A stretch of 33,850 nucleotides of DNA from an uncultured Clostridia bacterium (GTDB lineage: Bacteria > Bacillota > Clostridia > Lachnospirales > Bianqueaceae). This document shows, in pieces, positions 1 through 8,959 of this stretch; the stretch's first letter is position 1, and the number at the start of each line of letters is the position of its first letter. The stretch lies in assembly GCA_944376225.1 (NCBI GenBank), contig CALWBZ010000118.1:1-33850 (forward strand). Direction: 5' to 3'. The notes beneath the pieces are model-generated. The model saw only the letters and a program-made list of their open reading frames with translations. It was not told where the DNA came from and did not search any database. The position numbers and the translations under genes are program-made.

Positions 1-1
1 G

Positions 2-277
2 GACTACATTCGGGCTATTCTGACCGATGAAGAGGTGTATGATGCGGTGGGGCAGCTCAGGAGTGTGTATCCCGACCTGATGCGTATTGATTTTGATAAT
101 GCCAGGACAAGAAACCAAGGGAATATCTTAGAGGGAACAGGTTTACCCCGAGAGCAGGACCTGGATGAGCTGTTTGCCGCTTTCTTCGAGGCGCAGTATG
201 GTCGTAGTCTCACCGAGGACGAGCGGGAAACGATCCGAGAACTATTGGAGAAGGAGGCGGAGAATGAAGCCCATTGA
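2..277 (+). CDS. sbcD: Exonuclease SbcCD subunit D, C-terminal fragment
   Basis: The gene is cut by the left edge of the window, so only the last 91 codons are visible. The reading frame begins DYIRAILTDEE and continues with a YPDLM segment, which matches the C-terminal capping region of SbcD, the Mre11-like nuclease subunit. The catalytic phosphoesterase motifs lie outside the window. The stop codon overlaps the start of sbcC by 14 bases, as expected for two subunits made together. SbcD supplies the Mn-dependent nuclease that works with the SbcC ATPase on hairpins and blocked DNA ends. The identification rests on the C-terminal sequence plus the adjacent sbcC. Confidence 0.88.
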   Translation, partial: DYIRAILTDEEVYDAVGQLRSVYPDLMRIDFDNARTRNQGNILEGTGLPREQDLDELFAAFFEAQYGRSLTEDERETIRELLEKEAENEAH

Positions 278-2987
278 GTTGGTGATGCAGGGGTTCGGCC
301 CTTTCGGCGGAACCGAACGTGTGGACTTTTTGCGGTTTCACGGACTTTTTCTGATTTCCGGCGATACGGGCGCGGGGAAAACGACCGTTTTTGACGGGAT
401 CAGCTATGCTCTTTTCGGAGAAACCAGCGGAAGCGCCAGGCAGATCGATTCGGTGCGCAGTCACTACGCGGGAGAGCAGGATCCCACCCGGGTCAGCCTG
501 ACCTTTTCCCAGCAGGCAAAGGTGTATCGAATCGAGCGCAGTCCCGCCTACGAACGTCCCAAGAAGTCGGGACAAGGAATGACGAAGGAATCGCCCAAGG
601 TCATATTGACCATGCCGGACGGCACGGTTTTAAGCGGAAACAACACGGTGACGCCGGAGATCGAGAGGCTGTTAGGCGTGGACTATAAGCAGTTTAAGCA
701 GATCGCCATGATCGCCCAGGGAGAATTTCGCCAGCTGCTTCTGGTAGGGACGGAGGAACGGGGAACCATCCTGCGCAAAGTCTTTCATACCGAGAGATGT
801 CAATTCCTTCAAGAACAATTGAAACAGATGGCCTCTCGCAGGAGAGGCGAGGCACAGGAAGCGCGGAGCGCAATCAGAAACCTTCTGAGTTTTTTGCGGC
901 TGCCGAAGGAAAGAGAGATTCCGGAGGAAATCCTGGAGGATCCTTATAAGGCAGAAGGCGAGATGCCGCGATGGGAGGAATGGCTTCGGGAAGAACAGAA
1001 AGAGAAAGAACGTCTCGAGAACGAAGAGGCGGGGAACGCGCGGCTGCTGGAGCAGGCTCGTCTCTGGAGGGAAGGAAGGGAACGTCTGGAAGAAGCCGTA
1101 AAGAAGCGGGAATCCTGCGCGCAAAAGATCCAAGAACTCAAGGAAGAAGCGCGAAAGGCGGAGCGAATCCTTCAGGAGGCCCAGAGCAGGGAAGAGGAGA
1201 TCAACGAGTGTAATCTGCGGGCGGAACAGGTTAGGGAACGGCTTAAGGCCCGTAAGGAAGCAGATTGCCTGCAAAAAACCATACAGGAAAAAGAAAAGAA
1301 AATAAAAGAACTCGAAACTTTCCGGGAGAGCGTGTCCCGTCAGTATGCTGCGGAGCAGCAAAAGCGTCAGGAGGCAGATAAAAAATACCAAGAATTACAG
1401 GAGGCCGGAGAACAGGAGGCCCAGGCCGCTAGAAAGCTGGATCGTCTAACGGAACAGAAAAAACGAAGCCTGCAGGTGGAACAGATGCAAAAATCCTGCG
1501 CGCAGTTAAAGCAGAACCTCTACGTAGGGCGGGAGCGTTACCGGAAAGCCGAGGAAGCGTATGCCGAGGCCCGAGAAGCCTATGAGCGGGCAGAGCGCCT
1601 GTGGAGGCAGGAACAGGCGGGGATCTTAGCGGAGACGCTGGCGGAAGGGGAGCCCTGTCCGGTATGCGGATCAAGATCCCATCCCGCCAAGGCCCAAAGA
1701 CAGGGCATGGTGATGGATGAAGCGCAGCGGGAGAAACTAAAAGAGAAAGTGCAAAGGCTTTTGCAAAATTGTCTGCGGGAGAACGAGCAGGCAGCCGCCC
1801 TGCAGGGGCAATGGGAGACGAGCCTAAAACAGCTGGAAGAGGCCAGGCAGGAGCTGCCTCCCGAGATCGGACAGATCGATGGGGATCTCGCGAAGGCTAA
1901 AAAGCAGCTGGAGTTTTACTCGAATCAGCGGCAGGAAGCCAAACGGCTGCAAGAGCAGATGCGAAAACAGACAAAACAGCTGGAGGCTCTTTTACAGGAA
2001 CAAAACCGGGCCGCGGAGAAGTTGAATATCTGCAAACAGGAGCAGGCCGCCTGTCGGGGAGCTTACGAACGAGAAATAAAACGATGCGCTCAGGAGAGCG
2101 AAACCGCCCTCACGGCCCTTCTAAGGGAACTTGTCGATAAGGCGGAACGGCTTGCCGAGGAGCTTAGGAAGGCGAGGCAGGCATATGAAAGCCTTGGACA
2201 GGATCTGAAAAAAGAGGAAGGACTGTTTCAGGGGATCGCGGACAGCATCCGTAAGGAAGAAGAATTTCTCGCCGAGGCCCCGGAAAAGGAGGCGTTACAG
2301 GCGTGGGAGGAGGATTTGATACGAGAACAAAGGCAGAGGAAGAGCCTCTATGAGGATCTGGCGGCAAGGCTTCAGAATAATCGTCAGACGTTAAAAGGGC
2401 TTCAAGCCGCCTTTAGAAACTATCATAATGTCAGTGAGGAATACGAGCGGATGAACGCTCTGGCCCAGACGGCGAGCGGGAGTCTGCCGGGACGGCCGAA
2501 GCTTGCCTTCGAGCAATATATCCAGGCCTTTTATTTCGACCGGGTCTTGCAAGCCGCCAATCAGCGGCTGAAGATCCTCAGTCAGGGCCAGTATACGCTG
2601 TCGCGAAGAGAACAGGCGGAAAATATCAAAAAGGCTTCCGGCCTCGATATGGAAGTGCTGGATCACTATACCGGCAGGAAACGCCCCGCCTCTTCTCTTT
2701 CCGGAGGCGAGTCCTTTCAGGCGGCTTTGGCCTTGGCGCTGGGCTTATCGGATGTGATTCAGAGCTTCGCGGGAGGAATCGAGGTGGACGCGGTCTTCAT
2801 CGATGAAGGCTTTGGCTCTCTCGATCATCAGGCCCTGGAACAGGCGTTAGAAACCCTGGGAACCCTATCGGTAGGAAATCGGCTGGTGGGTGTCATCTCC
2901 CATGTAGACGCCCTGAAAGAGCGGATCTCCCAGCAGCTGCAGGTGAGTAAAAGCGTATACGGAAGTCATATCCATCAGAAGTCTTGA
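264..2987 (+). CDS. sbcC: Exonuclease SbcCD subunit C (SMC-like ATPase)
   Basis: This is a 907-residue Rad50-type ATPase. The Walker A motif GDTGAGKT is at residues 33-40. A long charged coiled coil follows, interrupted by the zinc hook CPVC at 465-468, and the return coil leads to the ABC signature SLSGGES near 811-817 and Walker B (VFIDEG, D847 E848). Length and domain order are complete for the family. The start at 264 was chosen because MKPIEL is the usual SbcC N-terminus and AAGGAGG lies just upstream; an open frame runs back to 165 but overlaps sbcD. With SbcD it forms the complex that cuts hairpin and protein-blocked DNA ends. Confidence 0.96.
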   Translation: MKPIELVMQGFGPFGGTERVDFLRFHGLFLISGDTGAGKTTVFDGISYALFGETSGSARQIDSVRSHYAGEQDPTRVSLTFSQQAKVYRIERSPAYERPKKSGQGMTKESPKVILTMPDGTVLSGNNTVTPEIERLLGVDYKQFKQIAMIAQGEFRQLLLVGTEERGTILRKVFHTERCQFLQEQLKQMASRRRGEAQEARSAIRNLLSFLRLPKEREIPEEILEDPYKAEGEMPRWEEWLREEQKEKERLENEEAGNARLLEQARLWREGRERLEEAVKKRESCAQKIQELKEEARKAERILQEAQSREEEINECNLRAEQVRERLKARKEADCLQKTIQEKEKKIKELETFRESVSRQYAAEQQKRQEADKKYQELQEAGEQEAQAARKLDRLTEQKKRSLQVEQMQKSCAQLKQNLYVGRERYRKAEEAYAEAREAYERAERLWRQEQAGILAETLAEGEPCPVCGSRSHPAKAQRQGMVMDEAQREKLKEKVQRLLQNCLRENEQAAALQGQWETSLKQLEEARQELPPEIGQIDGDLAKAKKQLEFYSNQRQEAKRLQEQMRKQTKQLEALLQEQNRAAEKLNICKQEQAACRGAYEREIKRCAQESETALTALLRELVDKAERLAEELRKARQAYESLGQDLKKEEGLFQGIADSIRKEEEFLAEAPEKEALQAWEEDLIREQRQRKSLYEDLAARLQNNRQTLKGLQAAFRNYHNVSEEYERMNALAQTASGSLPGRPKLAFEQYIQAFYFDRVLQAANQRLKILSQGQYTLSRREQAENIKKASGLDMEVLDHYTGRKRPASSLSGGESFQAALALALGLSDVIQSFAGGIEVDAVFIDEGFGSLDHQALEQALETLGTLSVGNRLVGVISHVDALKERISQQLQVSKSVYGSHIHQKS

Positions 2988-3012
2988 TTTTTATGTCCAT
3001 ACAAGGTACAAT
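2984..3012 (+). promoter_or_regulatory. Sigma-A-type promoter for the hydrolase gene
   Basis: TTGATT (2984-2989) and TACAAT (3007-3012) are 17 bases apart. The -35 box contains the TGA stop codon of sbcC. The next gene starts about 50 bases after the -10 box, behind an AGGAGG ribosome-binding site. This is a sequence-based prediction only. Confidence 0.6.
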
Positions 3013-3062
3013 AGGCCTAGAAGGTAAATCTTTGTCAATCAAGAAGATAGGAGGACGAAAGA

Positions 3063-3656
3063 ATGGCATCTGTACTTTATTATCAGGGACATGGCAGTTA
3101 CCGGATCACGACGGAAGAAGGCCGTGTGGTCTATGTGGATCCCTACGCGGGCGACGGCTACGATGTGCCGGCGGATCTGATCCTCGTGACCCATGAGCAT
3201 TATGACCATAACGCTCTGGAGAAGGTGACGAAAAAAGAGGATACGACAGTGATCCATTCCGAGCAGGCCTTGGCCGATGGGAAGTATCAGACTTTTGATC
3301 TGGGCTGGATCCGGATTCAGGCGGTCCCTGCCTATAACAAGAATCATTCCAAGGAAAGCTGCGTAGGCTATCTCCTGTATTGGGAAGGATTATGCCTATA
3401 CGCTTCCGGGGATACCTCCCAGACGCGGGAGATGGCGGAATTGCCGCCCATGGATTATGCCCTGCTGCCTGTGGACGGGGTGTATAACATGAACGCGGAA
3501 GAAGCCACGCGCTGCGCGGCGATTTTGCCTGCGCGCCGGGTGATTCCGATTCACACAAAACCGGGCGAACTGTACGACCGAACCGTAGCCGAGAGGTTTC
3601 AGGCGCCCAACCGCCTGCTTTTAGCAGCCGGAGAATCTTTAGAATTAAAGGAGTAG
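3063..3656 (+). CDS. MBL-fold metallo-hydrolase (UPF0173/UlaG-like)
   Basis: The 197-residue protein carries the metallo-beta-lactamase metal motif THEHYDH, with H44, H46, D48 and H49. A GDTSQT segment and a late IHTKP follow, which would supply the remaining metal ligands. The small size and the absence of extra domains fit the UPF0173/UlaG-like group of metal-dependent hydrolases, whose substrates are mostly unknown. AGGAGG lies eight bases before the ATG. The gene has its own predicted promoter and is followed after seven bases by the lipoprotein gene, so the two are probably transcribed together. The fold is clear; the substrate cannot be read from the sequence. Confidence 0.85.
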   Translation: MASVLYYQGHGSYRITTEEGRVVYVDPYAGDGYDVPADLILVTHEHYDHNALEKVTKKEDTTVIHSEQALADGKYQTFDLGWIRIQAVPAYNKNHSKESCVGYLLYWEGLCLYASGDTSQTREMAELPPMDYALLPVDGVYNMNAEEATRCAAILPARRVIPIHTKPGELYDRTVAERFQAPNRLLLAAGESLELKE

Positions 3657-3663
3657 AGGGAAA

Positions 3664-4188
3664 ATGAAGAAGTTATGGATGGTATTGGTACTGGTATTTT
3701 GTATGTTGGCCGCGTCCTGCGGCAATCAGGAAACCGCGCTGGAATCCGGGAAACTGCCGGAAGTGCATAATGCGGTAAAAGAAGCCTATGGAGAAAACTA
3801 TATCCCCAGCATGGAGCTGGATGAGAACTACCTGAGCTCGGTCATGGGAATCCCGGCGGAGGATATCAAGGATTTCGTGGCGGAAGGGCCGATGATGTCC
3901 ACGCATATCGATATGTTTGTGGGAATCGAGGCGGCGGACGGTAAGGCGGAAGAGGTGGAACAGGCCATGCAGGCTTATCTGGATATGCAGATCGAAAACG
4001 CGATGATGTATCCGATGAATGTTCCGAAGCTGAAGGCCACGCAGATTCTGCGGGTGGATCAGTATGTCTTCTACGTATGCCTAGGCGCGTATGATGAGGC
4101 AGGGCTGGAGGATACGGCGGCGGAGAAATACTATGGAGAACAGGTGGAAATCGGTCTTACAGCCATTCATGACACATTGGGCAAGTAA
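3664..4188 (+). CDS. Putative lipoprotein, DUF4358-like
   Basis: The 174-residue product begins with a short charged N-terminus and a hydrophobic stretch ending LAASC, with C19 as the likely lipidation site, so it should be exported and anchored to the outer face of the membrane. The mature part (DFVAEGP, then a helix rich in Glu and Ala, then a YVFYVCLGAY segment) resembles the DUF4358 family common in Lachnospiraceae, as far as can be judged from memory. No catalytic motif is apparent. AAAGGAG and GAGGG precede the ATG. It sits between a hydrolase and a glycoside hydrolase gene, but nothing in the sequence links their functions. Confidence 0.75.
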   Translation: MKKLWMVLVLVFCMLAASCGNQETALESGKLPEVHNAVKEAYGENYIPSMELDENYLSSVMGIPAEDIKDFVAEGPMMSTHIDMFVGIEAADGKAEEVEQAMQAYLDMQIENAMMYPMNVPKLKATQILRVDQYVFYVCLGAYDEAGLEDTAAEKYYGEQVEIGLTAIHDTLGK

Positions 4189-4217
4189 ATAGAGAAAAAT
4201 AGAGGGGGTTACACACA

Positions 4218-6311
4218 ATGAAAACCATCATGTATGAGGACAGGTGCCTGCGGACACACACGGGAAAGCTTTTGTTCGGCCCGGTAGGCCGGCGTCTGTG
4301 GGTCGATTATCTGGACCGGAAACCCGGGTTCTGCGGGCGTATCGATTTTATTCACAAAACCAATCTGACGGAGCTTTTTCAGGTCGTCTGCGATCGTGAC
4401 GCGGATTGGGAGCTGGCGAAAAGCGTCTGGTATCCCGATCGGTTGGAGATGGGTTACGAGGATGAAGATTTCTCCTTTTCAGAGACGAAATCCATTCTCT
4501 TTGACGACCTGGCTTTCAGCCGTCAGGTATGGGTGAATCATTCCCGGGAACCCATGACGCTGCGTTTTAGGGGGGAGCCGGAAGGGACAGAGCGAGACGG
4601 TTGTTTCTTCGCTTCCCCGGTATTAAGCTACGGATATCAGGTGGGCGGCGTCATCGGCTGGAGCCTGCCCGAAAAGGAGTATGTGCTGGAGCCGGGACAG
4701 AAGGTGGAATTGGTAGCCGCCTGCCAGGTGGGGAACCTCTGCACGCAGACTAGGAAAGAGCTGGAAGATCAATTGGCGGCCTTCTGGAAGCGCTATCCCG
4801 GGGCGCGGGACGCGGAAGAAGCGGCCAAGAAGCAGTGGGAGGATTTTATGGCGAGGGTGCCGGAGTTTTCCTGCTCCCATCCCATGCTCGACCGGGCCTG
4901 GGTCTACCGCTGGTTTATCATGCGTCATTGCACGGCCTATCCCGCCTTCGGAAATCTCCGGCACGCGGTCATGTATGAAGGCCGTTCCCACCGCATGAAC
5001 AAAACCCCCTTTGTCAGCAAAGGCTGGGAGTTTTCTAAACTCATTCCCCTGTCCACGTCCTTACACGTGACGGATTATCGGTGGAACGAGGATCACGAGA
5101 CTGCGAGGGAGTTTTTGCGCAGCTTCTTTGATAGCGCGGATGAAAACGGCATTCCCAGAAGCACGGTTACGAATGATTATCTGGCCGCCTATGCTAACTA
5201 TGGCGTATGGGCCGTGTATCAGCTGTATCTCGTGGACGGGGATAAAGCGTTCTTAGAGGGAGTCCTGCCCGCGATGAAGGCCTATATCCAGGGCCATATA
5301 AAAGTACACGGAGACCCGGAAGACGCGCTGCAGATCGAGTATACCCATTCCCGGACGGGCAAGGAATACCAGCCGAGTTATTGGTACTTCCACAACTATC
5401 CGATGAATCCCAAGGACAAGAGTACCTACACCCCGCTGAAACGAGTGGATCGCAGTGTGTACCATTATCTCAACACAAAAGGATTGGCGGCGATCTGCCG
5501 GATCTTGGGAGATCCGGATCAGAAGACATATGAAGAGCTGGCCAAGCGGATTGCCGGGGACATCAACCGAAAGATGTGGGACGAGGAGACGCATTTCTAT
5601 TATGACCTGCATTATCAGACCGATGAGAAGGCCATGGTGAAGAACATCGTGGGATTCTATCCCTATTGGGCGGAGATCACGAACGACGAGAAGCTGCCGG
5701 GCCTTATCTATCTCATGGACCCGGAACAGTTCGATACGGGCAATGCCTTCCCCTCCGTATCCAAGGAGAATCCGGTGTATTCTCCCGACGGCGGCTGGCA
5801 GGGCAACTTTATTAAAGGACGAAACGGATGCGTATGGGACGGCCCCTCCTGGCCCTATACGACGGCCATCGCCCTTTCGGCGCTGGGCAAGCAGAGCCAG
5901 AAGCATGAGCACAGGTATGACCGGGATTTCTGGCGCTTTTTCCGCCAGTACACCAATCAGCATTTCCGGGACGGAGACGTGGAGCGGCCCTATCTGGTGG
6001 AGCACTATAATCCGGAGAGCGGAGAGCGCCTGAGCGACGAGGTGGATTATAACCATTCTTACTGGATCGATCTGGTGGTGACCTTTGTCGCCGGCGTGGA
6101 CGTGGAGGAAGACAGGATCATAGTGGATCCGCTGCGGTTGGGACTGAAATGGTTCCGGCTGGATAACCTCCGGATCCGGGGCCACCGCTATACTGTCTCC
6201 TGGTCGGAAGGAAAGGACAGGGCGGAAGCCCCCAAAGGATTTCGGATCCTGCGGGACGGAGAGAAGATCTACGAGGGAGATACCCTAGAGAGAGTGGAGA
6301 TAGAAGGATGA
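4218..6311 (+). CDS. MGH1/GH63-like glycoside hydrolase
   Basis: This 697-residue protein has a beta-rich N-terminal part of about 200 residues, then an (alpha/alpha)6-barrel-like region. Telling segments are GWEFSKLIPLSTSLHV near 268-283 and WDGPSWPYTTA in the region of residue 540. The latter resembles the WxGPxWP signature of GH63, GH37 and MGH1-like glucosidases. There is no signal peptide, so it should act in the cytoplasm, perhaps on imported oligosaccharides or compatible solutes. GAGGGGG lies upstream of the ATG. The last four bases overlap the next gene (ATGA), implying translational coupling. The exact substrate and the catalytic acids cannot be assigned with confidence. Confidence 0.75.
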   Translation: MKTIMYEDRCLRTHTGKLLFGPVGRRLWVDYLDRKPGFCGRIDFIHKTNLTELFQVVCDRDADWELAKSVWYPDRLEMGYEDEDFSFSETKSILFDDLAFSRQVWVNHSREPMTLRFRGEPEGTERDGCFFASPVLSYGYQVGGVIGWSLPEKEYVLEPGQKVELVAACQVGNLCTQTRKELEDQLAAFWKRYPGARDAEEAAKKQWEDFMARVPEFSCSHPMLDRAWVYRWFIMRHCTAYPAFGNLRHAVMYEGRSHRMNKTPFVSKGWEFSKLIPLSTSLHVTDYRWNEDHETAREFLRSFFDSADENGIPRSTVTNDYLAAYANYGVWAVYQLYLVDGDKAFLEGVLPAMKAYIQGHIKVHGDPEDALQIEYTHSRTGKEYQPSYWYFHNYPMNPKDKSTYTPLKRVDRSVYHYLNTKGLAAICRILGDPDQKTYEELAKRIAGDINRKMWDEETHFYYDLHYQTDEKAMVKNIVGFYPYWAEITNDEKLPGLIYLMDPEQFDTGNAFPSVSKENPVYSPDGGWQGNFIKGRNGCVWDGPSWPYTTAIALSALGKQSQKHEHRYDRDFWRFFRQYTNQHFRDGDVERPYLVEHYNPESGERLSDEVDYNHSYWIDLVVTFVAGVDVEEDRIIVDPLRLGLKWFRLDNLRIRGHRYTVSWSEGKDRAEAPKGFRILRDGEKIYEGDTLERVEIEG

Positions 6312-7039
6312 AAAAGCCATGGATTGGTGTGACCCTTTCCGAAGAGGAGAGCGGTAAAAACATGTTTTTACGGGCCAACTACGCCACAAGCATATGGCAG
6401 GCGGGGGGAATCCCCGTGCTGCTCCCCTATTATGGGCAGGCGGAGGATTATGAACGCCTGGCGGAAGAGTTGGACGGATTTTTGTTTTCCGGCGGGGTGG
6501 ATGTGGATCCTTCTTACTTCGGAGAGGAGACGTTCGCGGGCTGCGGAAGCGCCTCGACGAACCGGGACCGGATGGAGAAGATGTTGTATCAGGCGGTCTA
6601 TGCGTTGAAAAAGCCCATGTTGGGGATCTGTCGAGGGATCCAGTCCATGAATATCTTTCAGGGCGGGACGATCTGGCAGGATATCCCCAGGTATTTCCCG
6701 GGAAGGCTTGCAGACGGCCAGGCGCTGGCTCACCAGCAGCCCTCGGAGGGAGCCGTCTCCTCTCACACGGTAGAGATCGAGCCGGATTCCTTACTGTATC
6801 GCCTCTTGGGAACAGGGAGCCTGCGGGTGAACAGCTTTCATCATCAGGCGGTGCGGGAGTGCGCGCCGGGGGTAAAGGTTGCCGCCAGGGCGAAAGACGG
6901 ATTGATCGAGGCCGTCGAAATGCCGGAATATGGCTTCTGGCTCGGGGTACAGTGGCATCCGGAATACATGGCCGCAAGGGACGAGAACGCCGCGAGACTG
7001 TTTCGCGGGTTGGTAGAGGCATCGAGCCATGGCGTTTGA
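6308..7039 (+). CDS. Class I glutamine amidotransferase-like hydrolase (peptidase C26)
   Basis: The 243-residue protein has the full class I amidotransferase triad: nucleophile C108 in GICRGIQ, then H217 and E219 in GVQWHPE. An NSFHHQAV segment is typical of the gamma-glutamyl-GABA hydrolase (PuuD-like) branch. These enzymes hydrolyse gamma-glutamyl amide bonds, for example in putrescine degradation, but no other putrescine gene is nearby and the substrate is left open. It starts inside the stop of the glycoside hydrolase gene (ATGA) and its end overlaps rqcH by 11 bases, so it lies within a tightly coupled set. Confidence 0.85.
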   Translation: MKKPWIGVTLSEEESGKNMFLRANYATSIWQAGGIPVLLPYYGQAEDYERLAEELDGFLFSGGVDVDPSYFGEETFAGCGSASTNRDRMEKMLYQAVYALKKPMLGICRGIQSMNIFQGGTIWQDIPRYFPGRLADGQALAHQQPSEGAVSSHTVEIEPDSLLYRLLGTGSLRVNSFHHQAVRECAPGVKVAARAKDGLIEAVEMPEYGFWLGVQWHPEYMAARDENAARLFRGLVEASSHGV

Positions 7040-8768
7040 CGGAATCACGACCTATAAGGTCATCGAGGAGCTCCGGCAGAAGATCGAGGGCGGAAAAATC
7101 GATAAGATCTATCAGCCGGAAAAAGACGAGATTGTTTTAAGCATCCGAAGGCCCGGGCAGGTATACCGCCTTCTTTTAAGCGCCCATACGGACAGCGCCC
7201 GGTTTTATTTGACGGAGAATAAGCCGGAGACGCCCTTGGAGCCGCCCATGTTCTGTATGCTGTTTCGCAAGCATTTCGGAGGGGGCAAACTGGCGCGCCT
7301 CTCTCAGGTGGGGTTTGACCGGATTTTGCAGATCGATGTGGAAGTCTATAACGAACTGGGGGATCTATGCCATAAGAAGATCATCCTGGAGATCATGGGA
7401 CGACACAGCAATCTGATCTTGGTGGACGAAAGGGGCAGAATCATAGACGCCGCCCGCCATGTGGGGCAGGACATGAGCCATTTCCGCATGGTACTGCCGG
7501 GTCTTTTCTATGAGGCGCCGTCCCATAATCAAAGGGCTAACCCGCTGGATATGGAGTCTTTGGAAATCTTTGAGGAAGCCTGGAAAGATTGTCATGCCCC
7601 GGTCGTAAAAGGAATGTATCAGGTATTTAACGGGATCAGCCCCTTTGCCGCCTCCGAGATCTGCTTTCGGGCGGAAATACCGGAGCGCTCCGCCTTTCAC
7701 GATCTTTCGGGGGAGGAGAAGAACCGGCTCTATCTGGCGTTTCGGGAAGTGTTTCGGCAGATGCGGGAGGAGGCCGCTCATCCAGCGATCTTTATGGACG
7801 GGGACCGCATGCGGGAATACAGCATGACGGAAAGCCGCCTCATGGCGGGAGTGGAGCAGAAAACCTACGACGCGCCCTCGGAGCTCCTGGACGCGTATTA
7901 TGTGCGGGAGGATACGAAAAATAGGCTGCGGCAGAAGGCTCAGGATCTTCACAAAGTGGTGACGACGCATTTAGATCGCGCCAGAAGGAAGTATGACCTG
8001 CAGCAGAAGCAAATGCGGGACACGGAGGGACGGGAGAAATATCAGCGCGCGGGAGACCTGATTACCGCCAATATCTATCGTGTTCAGACCGGAGACCGGA
8101 AGCTGATCGCCGAGGATTTTTATCAGGATCCTCCGGTTAGCGTGGAGATTACCCTGAAAGAGAACCTGACGCCGGCCCAGAACGCCCAGAAATACTATGC
8201 CCGGTACAACAAGCTGAAGCGTACCGAGGAGGCGTTAACGGGACAATTGCTTCAGACCGAGGAAGAAATCCAGTACCTGGAAAGTCTCCTTGCGGCCATG
8301 GACATGGCGGATTGCGAAAAGGATCTGGAGGACATTCGTCTGGAGCTCTATGAGACAGGATATGTCCGTAAAAACAGGCAAAAACGCAAGAATCTGGCGG
8401 CCAGCAAGCCGATCACCCTGGAGACGTCAGAGGGACTTACGGTCATGGTGGGCAAGAACAATATCCAAAACGATCAGTTGACGTTTCGGACCGCCTCTCC
8501 CTTCGATCTGTGGTTCCATGTGAAGGATATCCCGGGCTCTCATACGATTCTGTTTTGCGCCGACAAAGAATACGGGAAGGATTATACGGATCAGAGCATT
8601 TTGGAAGCCGCGAGAATCGCGGCGGGGCATTCCAGGGCTGCTTCCGGCAGCCGAGTCCCCGTAGATTACGCCCAGAGGCGTTACGTGAAGAAGCCTTCCG
8701 GCTCCAAGCCCGGGTTCGTCATCTATACCCATCAGAAAACGCTCTATGTGGATCCGGCCGGCTCTTGA
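7029..8768 (+). CDS. rqcH: RqcH, Ala-tailing factor of ribosome-associated quality control
   Basis: The 579-residue protein has the NFACT layout. The N-terminal domain starts MAFDGITTYKVIEEL, a long coiled-coil middle follows, and the C-terminal NFACT-R domain contains FDLWFHVKDIPGSH. D97 and R98 (GFDRIL) are in place; in Bacillus subtilis RqcH this pair is required for alanine tailing of stalled chains. The protein binds 50S subunits that still carry peptidyl-tRNA. Older annotations call it a fibronectin-binding protein. The start overlaps the preceding gene by 11 bases and the ribosome-binding site is weak, so translation may be coupled. The next gene is an ABC-F ATPase, also a ribosome factor. 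Confidence 0.95.
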   Translation: MAFDGITTYKVIEELRQKIEGGKIDKIYQPEKDEIVLSIRRPGQVYRLLLSAHTDSARFYLTENKPETPLEPPMFCMLFRKHFGGGKLARLSQVGFDRILQIDVEVYNELGDLCHKKIILEIMGRHSNLILVDERGRIIDAARHVGQDMSHFRMVLPGLFYEAPSHNQRANPLDMESLEIFEEAWKDCHAPVVKGMYQVFNGISPFAASEICFRAEIPERSAFHDLSGEEKNRLYLAFREVFRQMREEAAHPAIFMDGDRMREYSMTESRLMAGVEQKTYDAPSELLDAYYVREDTKNRLRQKAQDLHKVVTTHLDRARRKYDLQQKQMRDTEGREKYQRAGDLITANIYRVQTGDRKLIAEDFYQDPPVSVEITLKENLTPAQNAQKYYARYNKLKRTEEALTGQLLQTEEEIQYLESLLAAMDMADCEKDLEDIRLELYETGYVRKNRQKRKNLAASKPITLETSEGLTVMVGKNNIQNDQLTFRTASPFDLWFHVKDIPGSHTILFCADKEYGKDYTDQSILEAARIAAGHSRAASGSRVPVDYAQRRYVKKPSGSKPGFVIYTHQKTLYVDPAGS

Positions 8769-8793
8769 CAGCCGCGCGCGTCCGTGGTACAAT
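8765..8793 (+). promoter_or_regulatory. Near-consensus promoter for the ABC-F leader
   Basis: TTGACA (8765-8770) and TACAAT (8788-8793) are separated by exactly 17 bases. The -35 box contains the TGA stop of rqcH. Transcription should begin near 8800, giving a leader of roughly 310 bases before the ABC-F start codon. Confidence 0.82.
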
Positions 8794-8795
8794 AA

Positions 8796-8873
8796 ACACA
8801 GTCAGTTGACGTTCTTGACGAGAAAAGACCAGGCTGCGCCCTGAGTCTGCCGCCAATGGGCGTCAAATTCCCA
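8796..8873 (+). ncRNA. Structured leader RNA element, copy 1 (unassigned)
   Basis: The core is a hairpin made of GAGTCTG (8843-8849), an unpaired C, CGCC, the loop AATG, GGCG, an unpaired T and CAAATTC (8864-8870), then CCA. The same layout recurs twice at 26368-26567 upstream of addB, with sequence changes mainly in the outer arms and loop. Upstream, TTCT and AGAA flank a short loop, and CTGCGCC immediately precedes the core as it does in the other copies. The element begins about at the predicted transcription start. I do not recognise it as a known riboswitch or leader family. It is proposed from comparison within the window only. Confidence 0.55.
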
Positions 8874-8893
8874 TGATTCACAGCAACCATGGG
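8870..8893 (+). promoter_or_regulatory. Leader hairpin CCCATG/CATGGG
   Basis: CCCATG (8870-8875) and CATGGG (8888-8893) are perfectly complementary around a 12-base loop. The hairpin follows directly on the structured element and shares its last C, so the two structures may compete or stack. It ends 17 bases before the ribosome-binding site of the small upstream ORF. Confidence 0.5.
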
Positions 8894-8923
8894 AGAATGA
8901 AAAACAAGAAAAGGAGTGGGAGG

Positions 8924-8944
8924 ATGAAGAATATTTCTTGCTAA
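8924..8944 (+). CDS. Predicted six-codon leader peptide MKNISC
   Basis: An ATG at 8924 is preceded by AAGGAG (8911-8916) at seven bases and opens a frame of six codons (MKNISC) ending in TAA. It lies between the leader promoter and the terminator ahead of the ABC-F gene. Short, well-initiated leader ORFs are known to act as antibiotic sensors upstream of many ABC-F and methyltransferase resistance genes, where a stalled ribosome changes the folding of the leader. Here the peptide is inferred from position and the ribosome-binding site only. The stop overlaps a second start followed at once by a stop (ATGTAG, 8944-8949). Confidence 0.55.
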   Translation: MKNISC

Positions 8945-8959
8945 TGTAGAGGTAACTCG

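Noticed and set aside
5253..6185. Minus-strand frame of 310 codons opposite the glycoside hydrolase
   Set aside because: Antisense shadow; no recognisable domain.
8796..8893. Known riboswitch or T-box in the ABC-F leader
   Set aside because: No T-box bulge sequence (GGGUGGNACC-like), and no match to the conserved cores I recall for glycine, ZTP, guanidine, c-di-AMP or c-di-GMP riboswitches. Left as unassigned.
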